A stretch of DNA of 64,000 nt from Paenalcaligenes sp050487225 (lineage in GTDB: Bacteria; Pseudomonadota; Gammaproteobacteria; Burkholderiales; Burkholderiaceae_B), in assembly GCF_050487225.1 (NCBI RefSeq), contig NZ_JBKQGY010000003.1:620001-684000 (forward strand), read 5' to 3'. The notes beneath the pieces were generated by a model. It was given only the letters and a program-made list of their open reading frames with translations. It did no database searches and had not been told where the DNA came from. Shown in pieces: positions 60,845 through 64,000 of this stretch. Both the position numbers and the translations under genes were made by a program. How positions within the stretch are numbered: position 1 is the stretch's first letter; every line of letters begins with the position of its first letter.

Positions 60845-62832
60845 TAGGCAGCGGAGGATGACTCCTTTTCCTCACTAAGTGGCAACCTAACGGTAAAGGT
60901 ACTACCTTTACCTTCTTCGCTTTCTAACGTGATGTCACCGCGATGGCGTTGTACCACTGTCTGCACAAACGCTAATCCTATACCGCTGCCTATAGGGGCA
61001 TCCTCAGCAGTACTGTGCGCGCGATTAAAGGCTTGGAAGATCGTGGGTTGTAAGTGGTCAGGAATACCCCAGCCTTGGTCTTTGATACTGACCACGGCGT
61101 AGTTGCCTTCTTGAGTAAGCGTGCAGCGTACTGTGGTGTTGGCCGAGCTGTATTTGATGGCGTTATCCACCAAGTTATTGAACGTCCTACGTAGCATGGT
61201 GGCGTTTCCGTGCACGTACAACGGTTCTTCCGTGGCATCGAATTCTATTTCTATGTGTTTGGCTTTGGCACGAGACCATGCATCGTCATACACATCTGCC
61301 AATACGTCGCCCAGATTGACGTCGTGAAATTCAATTTCCATGGCCTCGGCACGGGCCAAATCCATAAAGTTATTCACAAGCTCTAGGGTGTTAGAGGCAT
61401 ACGACTCTATCTTGCCCAATAATTGCTTTTCATCCAGTGTTTCTTGGCCAGAACGCTGTAACGACACCAACGCCAAAATAGAATTTTGTGGGGCACGCAT
61501 ATCGTGCGAAATGAATCGCAGGGTTTGTTCACGCCGTTGTTGGGCTTCGCGCAACAGCTCAATACCTCGGTGCAGAAAGCTGAGTCGTGCGGGTAGGGTC
61601 TCAGTGGGGGCTTTGGCTTCTAGTGCGAGGCGTAAGGCAGAATCTTGGGCACTGAGTACCGAGAGTTCGTGATTGATATGACGTAATACCGTCTCTTGGC
61701 TGCGCCAGTGCCAAGCGGGGTAAGCCAGCATCATCACCACTAAGCTGCTGGAAATAGGCAGCCAGAAATGCAGTAGCTGTAATAAGGCCCAATCTAAGCC
61801 TATAAGTGCTAGCCATAGCACCGTGGTGGTAAGGAAGGCCTTACGTGGCGAAAACCGTATCAGTATCAAACATACCAAATAGATAGGAACGATATTTAAA
61901 ACGATCACGCACCATGTTGGCAGTGGCTTGATCCAATTGTCATCGCGCGCGTTGCTCAGCGCATTCGCGAGAATTTCCACACCAGCCATGCTAGTGCGGT
62001 CTACCCATGAGCGTGGGGTAGGGTAGTAATCACCTAAACCACTGCTCCATGCGCCCACCAGTACATAGCGGCCTTTGAATTCCTCGGGGGGAATCAACCC
62101 ATTGGCGACGGCCGAATAAGGGTAGGTCTGGTAATGATCCGGAGGCCCCGAGAAATTGATCATGTACTCAGATGGCTTGGCGGCCAAAAGCGACGCGGCA
62201 ATGTCCTCTTCACCACCCGCTTTAAGCATGGCAGGAATAATATGCGAAAAGGTTTGTTCACCGTTTGTGGTGTGCAGTGAAATGCGGCGCACCGCCCCAT
62301 CGGGATCCGGATAAATATTGATAAAACCCAACTCGGCAGCACTTTCAGCAAGTGGTGATACAGGGTTGTCGACTAAGGCAGGAGTGCTCTCGGGGCGAAC
62401 GATGGTAGGCAGTACAGTGCGGCCATGCTTCTGAATGGCTTGCGCAAAGATAAGATCGTCTTGTGGGTAGGCAGGGTTGTAGTCTTGGAACAGGATATCG
62501 AAGCCTACGGCTTTGGCCTGACGTAAGTTTTCCAAGAGGCGGGCGTGTTCAGCACGCCGCCAAGGCCAGTATCCCATTTGCTGCAGACTGCCTTCGTCTA
62601 TGACTACAAGTGCTACATCGGGGTCAGGCTCTGAAACTGGCAACGTCAGTTTCATGTAGAAGTCGTAAAAGGTGCTATCGACTTGGGAGAGCTTTAGTAC
62701 ATCTTTGAACTGTATGAGCAAGATAGTCAGCAGAATCAAGAAAAACGTCATGATTCGCCACTCTAGTAGCACCTGGCGCCCCAGCGAACTGGAGCCCGAT
62801 GGTGGACGTAGAGGCAAGGCTGTCTTGCGCAT
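60841..62832 (-). CDS. CHASE2-domain sensor histidine kinase
   Basis: A 663-residue membrane kinase. After an N-terminal transmembrane helix (about 27-43), a periplasmic CHASE2 domain (about 45-310) shows VDSTFYDFYMKLTLP, VALVVIDEGSLQQMGYWPWRR, AVGFDILFQDYNP and KGRYVLVGAWSSGLGDYYPTP. Three further helices (about 315-390) precede the kinase: phosphoacceptor HDMRAPQNSILAL, N box NLVDNAIKYS, G1 DQGWGIP and G2 GSGIGLAFVQTVVQRH. It follows the FecR-LysM gene by 14 bases, with a response regulator gene further upstream. The signal is unknown. Confidence 0.9.
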   Translation of the reverse strand: MRKTALPLRPPSGSSSLGRQVLLEWRIMTFFLILLTILLIQFKDVLKLSQVDSTFYDFYMKLTLPVSEPDPDVALVVIDEGSLQQMGYWPWRRAEHARLLENLRQAKAVGFDILFQDYNPAYPQDDLIFAQAIQKHGRTVLPTIVRPESTPALVDNPVSPLAESAAELGFINIYPDPDGAVRRISLHTTNGEQTFSHIIPAMLKAGGEEDIAASLLAAKPSEYMINFSGPPDHYQTYPYSAVANGLIPPEEFKGRYVLVGAWSSGLGDYYPTPRSWVDRTSMAGVEILANALSNARDDNWIKPLPTWCVIVLNIVPIYLVCLILIRFSPRKAFLTTTVLWLALIGLDWALLQLLHFWLPISSSLVVMMLAYPAWHWRSQETVLRHINHELSVLSAQDSALRLALEAKAPTETLPARLSFLHRGIELLREAQQRREQTLRFISHDMRAPQNSILALVSLQRSGQETLDEKQLLGKIESYASNTLELVNNFMDLARAEAMEIEFHDVNLGDVLADVYDDAWSRAKAKHIEIEFDATEEPLYVHGNATMLRRTFNNLVDNAIKYSSANTTVRCTLTQEGNYAVVSIKDQGWGIPDHLQPTIFQAFNRAHSTAEDAPIGSGIGLAFVQTVVQRHRGDITLESEEGKGSTFTVRLPLSEEKESSSAAY

Positions 62833-62846
62833 ACAACGTAGTCAGC

Positions 62847-63935
62847 CTAGTACTCTTGCAGTGTGATGGGTAGGTTAAAGCTACTCATAACAGGTGAACC
62901 GTCAGAGCTTTGCAAGACCATTTGACCAGGGAAGCTGGCGACGGCATCCCTACCCATCAAACCATCAGCATCAATACCCCTTACGCGTACATAGTGAGTG
63001 CCTGTGCCGCCAGAGTGGAAGCTAACAGTGGTATCAGTGGTGGTTTCACGAGAGTAGATCTGTGAGCCTTCTTCATCCAGCGTGACTTGTACCAAGTATT
63101 CATTCGCACCAGGCAGTGGAGGGAAGGATACCTGCCAGCCTTTAGGGCCACGTTCGGGTTCGCTCATGGCGGGCGCAGGCAACAGGTTGCCAGTGCTGAC
63201 TTCACCAGAAGCTTTTACGATCGTACCTTGGTCGGGTTTGATGTACATGGGTTGGTTGGCGGCGTCGGTTTGCAGTTTGGCTCTACCGCTGATGACCTCA
63301 GTAATGCTGCGGTCATCTTGGCTACGTACACGCAAGTCTGTACCGCGCACGCCCGTTACCGACACTGGGGTGTGGACTTCAAAACGGCCTACACCACGGT
63401 GGTCAGGTGCCACACGTGTTTCCAACTCGCCTTTTTCCAGCTCGATAATGGAGTCGGTCAACCCTGCATGGGTAAAGTCACGTAGACGTTTCAAGCTCAG
63501 ATTGCTGGAAGGTGGCAGCGTGATGGTACTGTCGTCGCTCAGTTGCAATGTCAAAAAGGCATTGCTGCCTACAACAATGGAATCACCCTCTTTGAGCAGG
63601 TCGCCTGTTTGTGGACGTTGGCCGTTAATTGTGATGTCGCCACTGTAGTGGCTAATACGCGCTTGGCCAGGTACTTCAGCAATCAATGCGAACGGGATAC
63701 GTAGTGCTTTACCAATAGGCAAGGCTAATGGATCAGCCACATTATTCAGGCTTTGTAATGTACGCCAGTGATTGCTTTGGCCGGTATATAACTTTGATAG
63801 AGCAGAGAGCGTGTCGCCTGCTCTAACGTTATAGATAAAATCGTCGCCCTCGGCGCCAGAGGGCTGGGCCACACTGACTGTGCCGGCTAACAAACTGTAT
63901 GTAGTGAAACAAGCAAGGGCGAGATGTTTAAGCAT
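62847..63935 (-). CDS. Secreted LysM-FecR domain protein
   Basis: A 362-residue exported protein. Signal peptide 1-23 (ending VSVAQ), LysM peptidoglycan-binding domain at about 35-81 (YNVRAGDTLSALSKLYTG..ALRIPF), and FecR-like domain at about 105-215 (LKEGDSIVVGSNAFLTLQLSD, GRFEVHTPVSVTGVRGTDLRVR). The C-terminal half resembles a fibronectin-type beta sandwich (FPPLPGANEYLVQV..HYVRVRGIDADG). Such proteins are often paired with CHASE2 kinases or cyclases and may pass cell-wall or envelope information to them; that role is inference. Confidence 0.88.
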   Translation of the reverse strand: MLKHLALACFTTYSLLAGTVSVAQPSGAEGDDFIYNVRAGDTLSALSKLYTGQSNHWRTLQSLNNVADPLALPIGKALRIPFALIAEVPGQARISHYSGDITINGQRPQTGDLLKEGDSIVVGSNAFLTLQLSDDSTITLPPSSNLSLKRLRDFTHAGLTDSIIELEKGELETRVAPDHRGVGRFEVHTPVSVTGVRGTDLRVRSQDDRSITEVISGRAKLQTDAANQPMYIKPDQGTIVKASGEVSTGNLLPAPAMSEPERGPKGWQVSFPPLPGANEYLVQVTLDEEGSQIYSRETTTDTTVSFHSGGTGTHYVRVRGIDADGLMGRDAVASFPGQMVLQSSDGSPVMSSFNLPITLQEY

Positions 63936-63956
63936 AGTTATATAGCGTTTATAGTT

Positions 63957-64000
63957 TTAAAGCTCGTTAACGGTTTCCAGGCGATAGCCCAGTGCGTAAG
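63957..64000 (-). CDS. OmpR-type response regulator, C-terminal end (runs off the right edge)
   Basis: Only 13 residues are visible, YALGYRLETVNEL and a stop. The GYRLE string is the usual last beta strand (wing) of OmpR/PhoB winged-helix regulators. It is 21 bases upstream of the FecR-LysM gene on the same strand, so the regulator, the secreted protein and the kinase would form one operon. Confidence 0.6.
   Translation of the reverse strand, partial: YALGYRLETVNEL

Overview
The window reads as a chromosomal segment around the replication origin of a betaproteobacterium, most likely of the family Alcaligenaceae (Burkholderiales). The clues are the Bordetella-like arrangement of rpmH-dnaA-dnaN-gyrB, of mnmG-rsmG-parA-parB and of the tRNA-Tyr/Gly/Thr-tuf-tRNA-Trp-secE-nusG-rpl-rpoBC block, together with a base composition near 50% GC by eye. 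The genus cannot be fixed from the sequence alone. There is no rRNA operon, CRISPR array, insertion sequence or prophage.

Layout. 0-8 kb is accessory: the start of a TonB-dependent siderophore receptor with a candidate Fur box, a two-component system, ilvE, a gene-poor stretch with two related palindromes, panD, rsuA and a hipBA toxin-antitoxin pair with a candidate operator array. 8-16 kb holds gyrB, dnaN and dnaA on the minus strand and, divergently, rpmH-rnpA-yidD-yidC. 16-23 kb carries a PAS-GGDEF protein, a catalase and a lactate module (permease, LldR-type regulator, L-lactate dehydrogenase) lodged between yidC and mnmE. 24-30 kb has small or poorly characterised genes (SUKH-like protein, a small membrane protein, a decayed tRNA unit, DUF924), an MFS transporter, psd and a haem-globin-coupled diguanylate cyclase.

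29.8-30.5 kb is the best oriC candidate: it has no convincing gene, is rich in AT and holds eight perfect or near-perfect DnaA boxes. It lies about 17 kb from dnaA and next to four parS sites spread over 2.4 kb in and around mnmG-rsmG, followed by parA and parB. 36-52 kb is an AtoE-type transporter, then the highly expressed translation/transcription block (four tRNAs, tuf, secE, nusG, rplKAJL, rpoBC), with an L10 leader and an attenuator plus processing-type hairpin between rplL and rpoB.

51.7-60.8 kb is the most interesting accessory region: a LysR regulator, a 7-7-7 dyad, and nine same-strand genes. Six of these encode the meta-cleavage route from 3-hydroxyanthranilate to 4-hydroxy-2-oxovalerate. 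The last three encode a TRAP transporter (DctP, DctQ, DctM) that may import an aromatic or related carboxylate for the pathway. The aldolase and acetaldehyde dehydrogenase that normally finish the route are absent. 60.8-64 kb, on the minus strand, is a sensory locus: the end of an OmpR-type response regulator, a secreted LysM-FecR protein and a CHASE2 histidine kinase.
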